A stretch of DNA of 64,000 nucleotides from Gilvimarinus chinensis DSM 19667 (GCF_000377745.1 NZ_KB898707.1:244482-308481), one strand, 5' to 3'. Numbered from the stretch's first letter, positions 52,860 to 61,438 are shown. Made by a program: numbers and translations. Notes: generated by a model not told the origin, from the sequence alone.

Positions 52860-54119
52860 CTATTGAATCGGATTGCGATGTACGAAATACGCCGTGGTCG
52901 TACTCGGGTTAAGTCGCGCCTGAATGGGATACTCAGTTAAAAGCTCACTGAAGGCCTGACGGGGATCATCGCGTGAGATTGCGATTGGGAAGGAGGACGT
53001 AATGGGGTAGTCCTGGGCCTGCCAGCCATCCTTGAAAGGCATCTCCCAGCCAAATTCAGATAGCAGCCGCTTAGCATTGCTCTGCACGCTACCGGGCTTC
53101 ACATCAAATACCACGGTGTTGAATGCATTCAGTGCTGAGTTGTCGGTAATGATCAGTGATCGATCATCTTGGCCTGATACGATGAAACCACTCAACACAT
53201 CATTGAGCGCTATCGATTCGGTGCTCATCAGATCCTCTGATACTTCGATATCGTCTCCAATATTCAGCCGGTTGATATCAAAGGATTTATCTCGAACACT
53301 GTAGACCACACCATCCAAGTCAAACTTGGACTGGAGTTTCATGATCGCCGAAACCAGACTCTCGCCCTCGACCAGGGTTAGTCGGGGTGTGGATTTGACA
53401 GCTGTAGCAGGCAGCTCATGTGAGGCCCCCGTAGACGTCTCTATGAATTTTCCCGTGGGGACTTCTGCTGTTACCGAGCGGGGTGATACAGAATGTTGGG
53501 AAGGCTCCCCAGTATTGCTGTGGATGGCCACATTGGATTGCATGCTCGTAGTCGAGCCACCAATCGCGGTATTCGGCTCGAACTGTCCGGCAGCCATTCC
53601 CGTCGATCCCATCACTTCTGTTGGCGCTTTCCGGGTATAGGCCAGTCCGTCCACCTCATCGACCAGAATGTCCAGCAAGGCACTTGAAGGTGCAACGGCA
53701 TCATTCAGGGTGAACGTGACTGTGCGGGATAAGTCAGAACCTTTCACTGTCCAGGAGCTTCCCGCGACCACTTGGAGAATTTCAATCAAAGGGAGAGGAC
53801 CTAGCTCACGATGCGCTGCAGGCAGTGGCTGGTTTAGTAGGATTGAATCGAGATAGATACCCCGATGCGTTTGATCGGCATTGCGCCGAACGCGATAGCC
53901 CGTACCGTCAAGAACCTCATCGACTGCCTCACCGATCGTAATAACATCAGTCGCAAAGGCGGCGGCCACGGCCGTGTAGAGTGGGTTAACCGAGCTTTGA
54001 GTCGGCTCCATCACAGCCAGTGTATATCGGTCGGTCTTGATTGCTATCGGGTCTTGACCCGCCCAGCTGGCCGTTACGGAAAATGTCAGTGCTATCAGTA
54101 ATAAATATCTCATAATCAT
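52860..54119 (-). CDS. pilL: Pilus protein PilL (TcpQ-like domains)
   Basis: A 419-residue exported protein (signal LLLIALTFSVTASWAGQ). It has an N-terminal region with DEVLDGTGYRVRRNADQTHRGIYLDSILLNQPLPAAHRELGPLPLIEILQVVAG and a C-terminal TcpQ-like repeat ending LLSEFGWEMPFKDGWQAQDYPI. PilL opens the pil operon of PFGI-1-type ICEs. Start ATG 54119 or ATG 54113. Confidence 0.87.
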   Translation of the reverse strand: MIMRYLLLIALTFSVTASWAGQDPIAIKTDRYTLAVMEPTQSSVNPLYTAVAAAFATDVITIGEAVDEVLDGTGYRVRRNADQTHRGIYLDSILLNQPLPAAHRELGPLPLIEILQVVAGSSWTVKGSDLSRTVTFTLNDAVAPSSALLDILVDEVDGLAYTRKAPTEVMGSTGMAAGQFEPNTAIGGSTTSMQSNVAIHSNTGEPSQHSVSPRSVTAEVPTGKFIETSTGASHELPATAVKSTPRLTLVEGESLVSAIMKLQSKFDLDGVVYSVRDKSFDINRLNIGDDIEVSEDLMSTESIALNDVLSGFIVSGQDDRSLIITDNSALNAFNTVVFDVKPGSVQSNAKRLLSEFGWEMPFKDGWQAQDYPITSSFPIAISRDDPRQAFSELLTEYPIQARLNPSTTTAYFVHRNPIQ

Positions 54120-54126
54120 CGCCGGT

Positions 54127-54372
54127 TTAATGTAGGGGCGTGTTCATCGCGCCCAGTTGCTCCAACCTGTACAACCCGATGTTTTTTCCAATTTCTATGT
54201 TCAGGTAGATACATGTGTTCGTTAGCTTTAGGGATCTCACAACCCCAATTCGATTGAACAGCTTTTCATCTGGGTCAATGATCTTCACGCTTTGATCCAG
54301 AGAACACTGCTGCAACTTCAATAGCTCACGTTCAAGTACCCGCAGTCTCTGCAGGAAAATAATCTTCTCCAT
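54127..54372 (-). CDS. Small hypothetical protein
   Basis: An 81-residue protein between ssb and pilL. ATG 54372 is chosen; upstream codons overlap ssb. It has an N-terminal coiled-coil stretch (FLQRLRVLERELLKLQQCSLDQSVKII) and a beta-like C-terminal part. Not recognised. Confidence 0.6.
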   Translation of the reverse strand: MEKIIFLQRLRVLERELLKLQQCSLDQSVKIIDPDEKLFNRIGVVRSLKLTNTCIYLNIEIGKNIGLYRLEQLGAMNTPLH

Positions 54373-54403
54373 CGCCTGCCCCCGCGATGTAGTGCATGGA
54401 AAA

Positions 54404-54829
54404 TTAGCCTTGTGATTGTTCCTCAGCTGGATAGCCTTGATTCGCTGGCCCGGCTTTGGGCTTGTATTGAATGGATTCAATGCCCATGGGCGCGAACGAG
54501 ATTGAGTCAGCGCGGACTTTTAAACGATAGATTTCTTGACCTGGCGTCGCTGGGTCATTGGATTGAAAGGACTCCATTCTCTGCTCGCCGATCACGACGA
54601 TACGAGCACCTACTTTCAACAGTTCAGCCACAGCCTTCGAGCGTTTTCCCCAGAACTCCACATCCACCCAGAAGCCGTTGTCTTTGCTCCATTCTCCCGA
54701 TTCATCACGCGCTTTCATGTCGGCACGAAATGAGACGTTCAAAACGGATTTTTCTTCGCCTTTAACCGGAACGGTTTTGTACTCAAATGATCCGACATTA
54801 CCCTCGTGGGCAAAAATGCTGAGCGCCAT
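54404..54829 (-). CDS. ssb: Single-stranded DNA-binding protein
   Basis: A 141-residue OB-fold protein: VGSFEYKTVPVKGEEKSVLNVSFRADMK, DNGFWVDVEFWGKRSKAVAELLKVGARIVVIGEQRMES, YRLKVRADSISFAPMG. This is the SSB type carried by PFGI-1-class ICEs, without the usual acidic DDDIPF tail. ATG 54829 follows GAGGATG. It protects transferred and replicating strands. Confidence 0.88.
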   Translation of the reverse strand: MALSIFAHEGNVGSFEYKTVPVKGEEKSVLNVSFRADMKARDESGEWSKDNGFWVDVEFWGKRSKAVAELLKVGARIVVIGEQRMESFQSNDPATPGQEIYRLKVRADSISFAPMGIESIQYKPKAGPANQGYPAEEQSQG

Positions 54830-54920
54830 GGGACATCCTCTCAATATAAATTTTTGGAGGATTGAGGATACTTAAAATTGTGAACGGGTTAGAGCTTTAA
54901 ACTGAACAAGAGGTGTGCAA

Positions 54921-54956
54921 ATTAGAAAGGAAAAAGAAACGGGGGCAAGCCCCCGT
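54921..54956 (-). terminator. Rho-independent terminator
   Basis: ACGGGGGC-AA-GCCCCCGT (54939-54956) is followed on the minus strand by TTTCTTTTTCC. It ends the transcript coming from the DUF3158-like gene at 55078 before ssb. Confidence 0.85.
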
Positions 54957-55077
54957 GAATAATTGCGCACTCGCTTAGTCGGTCGGACTGTAGGCAAGTG
55001 GTTTTAGTATAACCCTAGTGTAGGGGCAGACAACTATTAAATTGATCTCACTTCGTACAAATACATTTCTAAACGAT

Positions 55078-55650
55078 TCAGATTTCAAAGCCATCGACAG
55101 ATGATCGAACGAGAATTTCTTTACCACTCGAATAGGGGCTAACTTCACCAGCAATATTGTCTTTCCAGACTTGTGCGGCGACCAAAGATTTGAATATCGC
55201 TAGATACGAATCTATTTCGACACGCAGTCTCATGCCTACTGCATCGTAGGAATACATACTTTCAGCAAATCTTGGTGACTCGTCTTGAATGCAGCTCATC
55301 ATCGCGGCGACCTTTGCGCGATTATCAACACGCTCACGGACACCAGAGGTTAACCGAACAAACGAGTGAAGATTGAAACCAAATTCCTGTCCCTTGGCTA
55401 ACACCCTCCATCGTAGATCACCTATGCGCACCTCTGGCACATCGAAACGCTTCACATGACTACCAGCCCTTGGGCTGTAACACAGAGTGACATACTCACA
55501 CTCAGGGCCGTAGAAACGATGCCAGTCCTGCACAGCATTGCGAGCCGTCTGATCGGCTGCCTGTAGCTGCCGGACAATCTGATCTTTCCAGCGGTCAACG
55601 GAGTGACCGCCCTTATCCATTAAAAGGCCTTTTAAAGTAATGACCGCCAT
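55078..55650 (-). CDS. DUF3158-like ICE protein
   Basis: A 190-residue protein following the TIGR03761 gene, the usual position of DUF3158 in this ICE class. Motifs: GPECEYVTLCYSPRAGSHVKRFDVPEVRIGDLRWRVLAKGQEFGFNLHSFVRLTSGVRERVDNRAKVAAMM. Function unknown. The assignment rests on position, length and a general match. Confidence 0.65.
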   Translation of the reverse strand: MAVITLKGLLMDKGGHSVDRWKDQIVRQLQAADQTARNAVQDWHRFYGPECEYVTLCYSPRAGSHVKRFDVPEVRIGDLRWRVLAKGQEFGFNLHSFVRLTSGVRERVDNRAKVAAMMSCIQDESPRFAESMYSYDAVGMRLRVEIDSYLAIFKSLVAAQVWKDNIAGEVSPYSSGKEILVRSSVDGFEI

Positions 55651-55670
55651 ATGACCGATATTCCTCTCTG

Positions 55671-56522
55671 TCAGATATCCGATAGTGATTCTTGTCGGTC
55701 GTCCGCAGACTCACCGGTCTTGATTCGCGGCGCTAATTTTGCTCGACGCTCACCTTTACGAACATCCTCAGACAATGAGGGCATAGTCGGCTTGTGTGAC
55801 TCGTATACTTTCGCCGCACGTTGAGCCACTTTGTTGTTCGCGGCCAAATCATCACGCTTAACTGATGTATTCACCCAAAGACGACTCGCTTCAAACACTG
55901 ATCGAATCAATGATGAACACTTCACGATGCTGGCAGTCCAATCATCCTCAAACATGAGACCCATCTTCTTCGCGGTCATGGCAGATAACACCACTCGGTC
56001 AAACTGTGTCAGCAAGATAGCGGAACGGTAGGCCCAGGGCGAATAGAACTGAATATCCATCGTGGCCGGATCGACGCTATGGGTGTCCGGCATGTCGATA
56101 CCTTGAAGTTCAGTCTCCAGCATCTCCTCGATGTGTTTCATCTGCGCCCGGATAAAGGCAGTCGCATCCTCAAACTTTGTTTCAATCTCCAACAAAGCCT
56201 GATCCGCATAGGGATCATCATTCTCACTGGCGTGCCATATCTCCGCCACATTCTTGGCGAACCGTACCAGGCCAACGATTGGATAGATGTTCTTGTCTTT
56301 ATCACCACGACGCCCATAGAACAGGGCGTGTGCTTGCCGTGTTTCTAATGTGATCTTGCCACCGCCAGTCTCAAGCCTTCCAGGTCGCCCCTGAACTGAC
56401 GCAGGTTTGACAATGCTGTCGGCACCGTCTGGGTGCGACCGGTTCAGATTCCGTTTAGCCTCAGCACGCAGCTCCGCTTTCTCTTCCAAGTCCAGAATCG
56501 TTTCGTTTGTCTCATGTTCCAT
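55671..56522 (-). CDS. ICE protein, TIGR03761 family
   Basis: A 283-residue protein. GGGKITLETRQAHALFYGRRGDKDKNIYPIVGLVRFAKNVAEIWHASENDDPYADQALL is typical of TIGR03761 (PFL_4669-like), and SPWAYRSAILLTQFDRVVLSAMTA is the second conserved block. Ends with a basic tail. It is part of the replication/maintenance block; molecular function is not established. Confidence 0.88.
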   Translation of the reverse strand: MEHETNETILDLEEKAELRAEAKRNLNRSHPDGADSIVKPASVQGRPGRLETGGGKITLETRQAHALFYGRRGDKDKNIYPIVGLVRFAKNVAEIWHASENDDPYADQALLEIETKFEDATAFIRAQMKHIEEMLETELQGIDMPDTHSVDPATMDIQFYSPWAYRSAILLTQFDRVVLSAMTAKKMGLMFEDDWTASIVKCSSLIRSVFEASRLWVNTSVKRDDLAANNKVAQRAAKVYESHKPTMPSLSEDVRKGERRAKLAPRIKTGESADDRQESLSDI

Positions 56523-56558
56523 GATTGATCCCCCTAAGGTTGTAAACTTGTACCAGTC

Positions 56559-56795
56559 TCACCAACGAGACCCGCGCATTTTCTTTTGCATTTCTCGGTC
56601 ACTGATCATTTCTACAAAGTGACCTTCAATTTCGGATATCTCCAGTTGACCCTGTTCCAGACTCGTGGCTAACAGCATCAGCGATATTGCGCCACCGCGA
56701 ATGTATCCTTCGATGTATTCGCCATCAGCGGTCGATGCCATGGACGATAAGTCTACGGCGATGTCTCGCAGTGTTCTCGGGTTAAATTGTTCCAT
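56559..56795 (-). CDS. Hypothetical protein
   Basis: A 78-residue acidic helical protein (ATG 56795, GGAG upstream). A glycine-rich middle (EGYIRGGAISLMLLATSLEQGQLE) is followed by a basic end. Not recognised. Confidence 0.6.
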   Translation of the reverse strand: MEQFNPRTLRDIAVDLSSMASTADGEYIEGYIRGGAISLMLLATSLEQGQLEISEIEGHFVEMISDREMQKKMRGSRW

Positions 56796-56824
56796 TCTCA
56801 ATCTCCAACCGTATGGGTTTTTCT

Positions 56825-56847
56825 AATCCACTTGCCCCAAGTGGATT
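56825..56847. terminator. Palindromic hairpin
   Basis: AATCCACTT-GCCCC-AAGTGGATT, a perfect 9-bp stem with a 5-base loop downstream of the zinc-ribbon gene on the minus strand, next to the parS-like sequence. No T-run on the minus strand, so function is uncertain. Confidence 0.45.
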
Positions 56848-56850
56848 ATG

Positions 56851-56866
56851 TGTTTCACGTGGAATC
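56851..56866. promoter_or_regulatory. parS-like centromere sequence
   Basis: TGTTTCACGTGGAATC matches the bacterial parS palindrome TGTTTCACGTGGAACA at 14 of 16 positions, including the central CACGTG. It sits 2 bp from the end of the zinc-ribbon gene, within the ICE replication/partition block. It could recruit chromosomal or ICE ParB. Confidence 0.5.
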
Positions 56867-56867
56867 A

Positions 56868-57167
56868 TCAGCTTCCAGTTTCTTTGGATTTTTCAGGAAT
56901 TCGTATATTGCACTTCACGCACACATCAGGACCATGTTGGCCGTCGGGCCTCAGGGAATGATTGCATCGTTCTTCGCGTGCTTTCATGCGTGAGTCGTTG
57001 GTTGAAAACAAGTAGCGATAGTGCCTGCGATCTAGGCTGGTCACTTTTACGACGACCACCTTAACAGGAGGTTGGTTTTCACCGCCGTAGATTTCAGTCG
57101 TCAGCCCTGGAATGGGAATGTGACCTTCGCCTACGCCGCCATACCAAACAAATTCGACTCTAGCCAT
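56868..57167 (-). CDS. Small zinc-ribbon-like protein
   Basis: A 99-residue protein. Starts at ATG 57167 (GAGGTGGCC upstream), overlapping the preceding ORF by 8 bp. FVWYGGVGEGHIPIPGLTTEIYGGE is followed by CNHSLRPDGQHGPDVCVKC, a Cys/His cluster likely to bind zinc. Not assigned to a family. Confidence 0.6.
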   Translation of the reverse strand: MARVEFVWYGGVGEGHIPIPGLTTEIYGGENQPPVKVVVVKVTSLDRRHYRYLFSTNDSRMKAREERCNHSLRPDGQHGPDVCVKCNIRIPEKSKETGS

Positions 57168-57423
57168 TGGCCACCTCCAATCGAACTTTCGGAGTGATGT
57201 AAGTTTCAGCACTTTGGATGCTCACCGGACTCAGATTCAGAATGGGGTAACTTACCCCACTTTCGGCAGTCACCGGGATCAGCTTCGGGGTGTTGTAGGG
57301 TGCAACACTTGTCGCAGGCATCGGTCTCAGCTTCGGAGTGCGGTAAGTTACCGCACTTTGGATGTGCATCGGTCTCAGCTTCGGAGTGCGGTAAGTTACC
57401 GCACTTTGGATGTGCATCCTCAT
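57160..57423 (-). CDS. Repeat-encoded small protein between replication genes
   Basis: An 87-residue ORF whose ATG overlaps the replication-protein stop by 4 bp (ATGA) and whose end overlaps the next gene by 8 bp. This suggests real translation. The protein is five 16-residue units; two are identical (MHIQSAVTYRTPKLRP) and three are diverged (e.g. MPATSVAPYNTPKLIP). The repeats come from the 48-bp DNA repeat. The selected function may lie in the DNA or RNA rather than the peptide. Confidence 0.5.
   Translation of the reverse strand: MRMHIQSAVTYRTPKLRPMHIQSAVTYRTPKLRPMPATSVAPYNTPKLIPVTAESGVSYPILNLSPVSIQSAETYITPKVRLEVANG
57178..57417. repeat. Five exact-length 48-bp tandem palindromic repeats
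   Basis: Units begin at 57178, 57226, 57274, 57322 and 57370. The last two are identical. Each has a 19-base palindrome at its centre: GTGCGGTAAGTTACCGCAC (units 4 and 5), GTGTTGTAGGGTGCAACAC (3), ATGGGGTAACTTACCCCAC (2) and GTGATGTAAGTTTCAGCAC (1). Stem positions 4/16 are C-G, T-A or G-C and 5/15 are G-C or T-A, so pairing is kept while bases change. Confidence 0.95.
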
Positions 57424-58778
57424 ATCGCACCACCATGGCCAATCAAGAAATGCGGCTCACTATCCTCAATGGCTTCCTTCACCATCTGTCCCCACTCATC
57501 CAGCATCATGACGTTGTCCCGACGACGGTCTACCAAGGCTTTCGTGAAGCTAACGATGTTGCGGATGGGTTCAGTACCGGGATGCTTGACGTTGAAGATC
57601 ATACGGCCGAAGAGTTGGCACATCACGTCACGTCGAGCGTCCTCACCAAGACCCAGCAGTACACGGCCAATCACCGGGATGTTGGTTCGATAGACTTCCC
57701 AGAGGAACAGCATGGGTTGGGTGGTATCAGCGACCAGCCAGCCGAGATGAGAGGCGGTCAGGCACTCGGCCAAGGGTATATCCAGGTCAGCGTCGTGCCG
57801 CCGTGCTGGTTCAGTGGAGGGGTGAATTCCCTTACGCGCGCGCGTAGTAATATATTTATTAATATTAATACTACTACTACCAATACTACGGGGATAAAAA
57901 ATATTTTTTTCGGAGCCGTGTAAAGAATTTTCTTTCTCGGCCAAATTTTGATCAAGAGCCGTGTTAAGATTTTTAACATGGCTATTTTGATCCGCGTTAA
58001 AATTCTTATCATGGCTTTCCAAAGGCTCCTCTGAAGCCCGCATTACTTCGTTTAAAGCGATTTTCTCACCGGTATTCTCACCCTCAGCGTCAGCCAGAGC
58101 CGTGTTAAAATTTTTAACATGGCTATCGTACGCTTCACTCGTTGTGATCAAAGTGCTTTTCCCAAAAACGGCTTCTCTCAATCTGTCTTCCATGGACTCC
58201 AATTGAGTGGGGCTTCTTGGGGTCGACTCCAGCGCACTAATTTGAGCGAGAACCTGGCTGGCCAGGTTGCGATTGGCTTTACCCGCACTAGCACCACTTA
58301 CCTGAGCTTCTAGGAACTGTACATACCCAGAATCCAGCTCCAGTGTGTCTGCCAAACTCAACGGTTCCTCATGAAGCAAATACACATCGCCAACAAACCG
58401 CTGAAGCTCATCGCGAACAGTACGGCAGAAGGTCATCCATCGATTGATACGCAATGTTGCCCGAGAGTTCGCTACGGTAGGTGCTGAACACACCATGGCT
58501 GCACTCAACTCCTCACGAGAGGGTACATAGCCTGGCATCTGTGGGTTTGATATAAACGCCCTCAGAACCTGCCATAGGAGTTTATCCGCCGGCCTCAGCT
58601 GACCATCAAAGATTAAGTGATTGGGCACACTATGATGAAAGTTACCGGTAAAGATGACGCCCATGCTGGTACCGGAGCTGCCGGTGGGGTTGGCGCCACC
58701 GCTGTCCATGCGTCGCTGTTGAAGCAAACTTTGCTCGGCAAATGAAATCTGCTTGATGATAGGAGACAGGTCGGACAT
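57420..58778 (-). CDS. ICE replication protein, STY4528 family
   Basis: A 452-residue protein. HSVPNHLIFDGQLRPADKLLWQVLRAFISNPQMPGYVPSREELSAAMVCSAPTVANSRATLRINRWMTFCRTV is a replication-initiator-like winged helix. A central low-complexity region with repeated SHVKNFN/NTAL and EKNIFYPRS segments follows, then a conserved C-terminal domain. The ATG 58778 overlaps the DUF2857 stop (TGATG). Confidence 0.85.
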   Translation of the reverse strand: MSDLSPIIKQISFAEQSLLQQRRMDSGGANPTGSSGTSMGVIFTGNFHHSVPNHLIFDGQLRPADKLLWQVLRAFISNPQMPGYVPSREELSAAMVCSAPTVANSRATLRINRWMTFCRTVRDELQRFVGDVYLLHEEPLSLADTLELDSGYVQFLEAQVSGASAGKANRNLASQVLAQISALESTPRSPTQLESMEDRLREAVFGKSTLITTSEAYDSHVKNFNTALADAEGENTGEKIALNEVMRASEEPLESHDKNFNADQNSHVKNLNTALDQNLAEKENSLHGSEKNIFYPRSIGSSSININKYITTRARKGIHPSTEPARRHDADLDIPLAECLTASHLGWLVADTTQPMLFLWEVYRTNIPVIGRVLLGLGEDARRDVMCQLFGRMIFNVKHPGTEPIRNIVSFTKALVDRRRDNVMMLDEWGQMVKEAIEDSEPHFLIGHGGAI

Positions 58779-59338
58779 CAAATGCCCTCCATGATCGTGT
58801 TCCACAATCTGTCGATTCCTATGCCTGTCGACTCTGAAAGAGAGCACAACTTGCGTAATTCAGACAGGTTGGAGTTTTTCAACTGTTCCCATTGGCGAAG
58901 AGCATCCAGCTCTTCAGATTCTGTCAGTGACTCGATTCGTCCGCGCTCCTGTGGCGGCAGACCCAGAGCTTGCTTGCGCTGGTCATAGTCTCTTCGACTG
59001 ATACCCGTCAGCGCGTTCAGCATGGGTTGTCTTATCCCCAGTCGAATCGCTCGGTCAGTATCGGTCTCTTCGGAGTGCTCTATCTCCTGGTGATTCAGGA
59101 AATTACTGAGCGCCTTCCCGTTAAATGATACATCTACGAGGGGTGCCGGAAAGTCGGTCATACGATCCAACGCTCGTAGCGTGACAGATCGCAATAAGTC
59201 GTAGCAGGTCTCCTCAACGCCCATCTTTTTCAAGAGGGCGAAGTTGGAGGTTTGAGCAGCCGTAGCCGCGGTATACAGTGCCTCCCTGTTCAGAGAAGCC
59301 AACTGTTTCGAATTGATGGTTTTGTTGTCTCGCCCCAC
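58778..59338 (-). CDS. DUF2857/STY4527-like ICE protein
   Basis: A 186-residue protein. GTG 59338 is preferred because AAGGAGG lies 7 bases upstream; an ATG at 59368 has no ribosome site. ALTGISRRDYDQRKQALGLPPQERGRIESLTESEELDALRQWEQL resembles an HTH followed by an acidic helix. It sits between parB and the replication gene, as usual in PFGI-1-class elements. Confidence 0.78.
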   Translation of the reverse strand: MGRDNKTINSKQLASLNREALYTAATAAQTSNFALLKKMGVEETCYDLLRSVTLRALDRMTDFPAPLVDVSFNGKALSNFLNHQEIEHSEETDTDRAIRLGIRQPMLNALTGISRRDYDQRKQALGLPPQERGRIESLTESEELDALRQWEQLKNSNLSELRKLCSLSESTGIGIDRLWNTIMEGI

Positions 59339-59374
59339 AGCGATACCTCCTTGCGTGATCGTGCGCATCGTTGT

Positions 59375-61030
59375 TTACTTCGATTCTAAAAACAGGCTCG
59401 TGTAGTCGTCGGCACAATGTTGCCTAATGGCTGCTAACGCTTTGTCAAAAGCGAGTAACCCCTGCTGGCTCTTTTTATGCTGGGCGGATGCGCCCTCGTA
59501 ATCCGGCAAGGTTCTTAGCATGTTGGTGTGTATATAGGCTTGCTGGACGCCCACAATCTCGAATAGCCGCATAAACGGAAAGGGCAGCATGGCATTGATT
59601 GCTTCAACCACGTCGTCCTGACCTTTCTCGGCACAATCATGCGCAATACCGATGAACGGAATCATGAGCCCGTAAGCCCACAATTTCTGAATAGGCCTTA
59701 GCTCGGACAACATCGTCTCGAAACCACCAAACAAATCAGCCGCGATATGCCACCCGATACCAGGTGCGGTGTCGTATTCACCGTAGGTAGGCATTAAGAG
59801 GTGATCGATGTCGTGCACCTCAGCGACCATACAGCTGGCGAGATACGATTCTTGTAGAAGATCGTCCAGCGTCTTCGGCTGGAAATTTCCTTCCCGCCCC
59901 GCAATTGAAAGTTGATCGCTCCCGGCGGGAGTGTCATCTTGTGTAGAGCCTGGCGTTGCTCTGGCTGCTGTTACAGCTGGCGCTTCATTCTTGCTTGGTG
60001 TCGCAACTTGTTGCGTCGAGGCTCCAGGCGCGCTGCTAGGCTCTTGGATGGGGCGCTGTGACGGTGCCGAATTGCTGGCCTCAGGTGCAGCTGGAGCTGG
60101 TGAGCTCGAGGACTCTAGCTGAGCATTTGGATGATTAGGCTGAGGCGATTTAACACCTGAAGGCTTGCCGCCTTTCATGATGCTGAAAATCTCCGAACTG
60201 ACAGCACTGAAAGGCTCGTCCACAGCGTCTGAAAATTTGATGCTCATTAACTGAAAGAAACCATCAAAATCAAAAGAGACGTCATCAAACTCTTTCAGCG
60301 TGTTCTGCCAAAGAGAATCCAAATCCTCTTTAGGCTCTTCACCGTTTTCAATCAGTGAATCCCAGTAGGCTTTAAAAGCATTTTCATAAGAACGGATTTT
60401 CTTAACGGTTGGTACGCCAGCACCTGCCCACAATAGGTCCGGAACATGCTCATGAAGTGAGTCAACTGCGTATAAAAGAACAGATAGATTGCTTGAGTCG
60501 ATACCCCAACCTTTAGCTTTCATCCGGTCGGCAGCCTTACGCATGGATACCTTACCTTCTTTGTCTTCGATCAAAGCAATCCAACGCTTAGCGGCTAAGG
60601 CGCGCTCGATGAGCTTCATATCCCCGCGCAAATCGTTCTCTACCAAGTGTCCGGCTAACGACTCTTCATCGTCGACCCACGGCTTAAAAGTGACCTGGTG
60701 CCGAAAAAACTTTTCGTCGCCGGTCTCTTCCCAAAGCTCCTGCAGAGCTTGAAGACGTGTATTACCGCCGTCGGCAATTTGATACGGATCATCAACACTT
60801 TTACGAGTGACATTAAAACGATGATCGAGGCCTCTGGCCTTGATGGACGCCTTAATGTCATCGAACTTTGGGTTTACCGACTGACGCGGATTGAATTCAC
60901 TGGGTACCAGTTCATCCAAAGTGACCGTGATTTCCGTTGGAATTGCGGGGTCTTTACGTATCGCTTCGACAGTGCGTGACTGTCGTTTCAGCCGCTCAGA
61001 CAAATCTACAGGTTTGTTCTTAGAGGCCAT
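59375..61030 (-). CDS. parB: ICE ParB-family protein (TIGR03764-like)
   Basis: A 551-residue protein. N-terminal ParB/Spo0J nuclease-like domain: VTLDELVPSEFNPRQSVNPKFDDIKASIKARGLDHRFNVTR, DGGNTRLQALQELWEE and HLVENDLRGDMKLIERALAAKRWI, then an HTH region. A Pro/Ser/Ala-rich linker (~ residues 300-380) joins a C-terminal domain. It works with the adjacent ParA to keep the excised ICE in cells. Confidence 0.9.
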   Translation of the reverse strand: MASKNKPVDLSERLKRQSRTVEAIRKDPAIPTEITVTLDELVPSEFNPRQSVNPKFDDIKASIKARGLDHRFNVTRKSVDDPYQIADGGNTRLQALQELWEETGDEKFFRHQVTFKPWVDDEESLAGHLVENDLRGDMKLIERALAAKRWIALIEDKEGKVSMRKAADRMKAKGWGIDSSNLSVLLYAVDSLHEHVPDLLWAGAGVPTVKKIRSYENAFKAYWDSLIENGEEPKEDLDSLWQNTLKEFDDVSFDFDGFFQLMSIKFSDAVDEPFSAVSSEIFSIMKGGKPSGVKSPQPNHPNAQLESSSSPAPAAPEASNSAPSQRPIQEPSSAPGASTQQVATPSKNEAPAVTAARATPGSTQDDTPAGSDQLSIAGREGNFQPKTLDDLLQESYLASCMVAEVHDIDHLLMPTYGEYDTAPGIGWHIAADLFGGFETMLSELRPIQKLWAYGLMIPFIGIAHDCAEKGQDDVVEAINAMLPFPFMRLFEIVGVQQAYIHTNMLRTLPDYEGASAQHKKSQQGLLAFDKALAAIRQHCADDYTSLFLESK

Positions 61031-61033
61031 GAT

Positions 61034-61438
61034 TTAACCCTCTCCATTCTCAGTGTTTTCTATCCAGTCTCGGTCGTAGGCTTTAGCTTTCTTAAAAGCC
61101 GCCTCCAGCCTCTGCTGCTGATCCGGCGGCAAAAAGATCCCCAGGTGCTCATCGTCAATACGTCCTGGGTAGGTAAAGGTAATCTTCTGGCCTCGACAGC
61201 CAGCCTCTATCAGGTGGGAATCCTCAAAAACAGGCTCAATACTGTCGCGCATCAGCTCGTGTTCAGAGTTCAGGTTGTAAGCGTCATATTCACGCCCGCC
61301 ACACCAGAGTGTGCATGCTGCGGTCAGGCGTTCGCGTGCTTGGTCCTTGTTATTGGCTACAAAGAAGACATAACCGCTTTGGATGAAAATGTCAGAAGGC
61401 TCGCAACTACTGGTTTCAACTACCGCTCGATAAATCAT
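61034..61438 (-). CDS. Hypothetical protein between parA and parB
   Basis: A 134-residue acidic protein, not recognised. Its ATG is 2 bp after parA and its stop 3 bp before parB, so it is co-translated with both. Segments IYRAVVETSSCEPSDIFIQSGYVFFVANNKDQARERLTAACTLWCGG suggest an alpha/beta fold with two Cys. It may be an accessory partition factor. Confidence 0.7.
   Translation of the reverse strand: MIYRAVVETSSCEPSDIFIQSGYVFFVANNKDQARERLTAACTLWCGGREYDAYNLNSEHELMRDSIEPVFEDSHLIEAGCRGQKITFTYPGRIDDEHLGIFLPPDQQQRLEAAFKKAKAYDRDWIENTENGEG

Noticed and set aside
57335-57405. Haemophilus-type DNA uptake sequence (AAGTGCGGT) within the palindromes
   Set aside because: The 9-mer appears on the minus strand in only two identical repeat units and is lost in the other three, so it is best explained by chance in the palindrome.
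57178-57417. CRISPR array
   Set aside because: Units are contiguous 48-bp tandem repeats with no unique spacers, and no cas genes are close.
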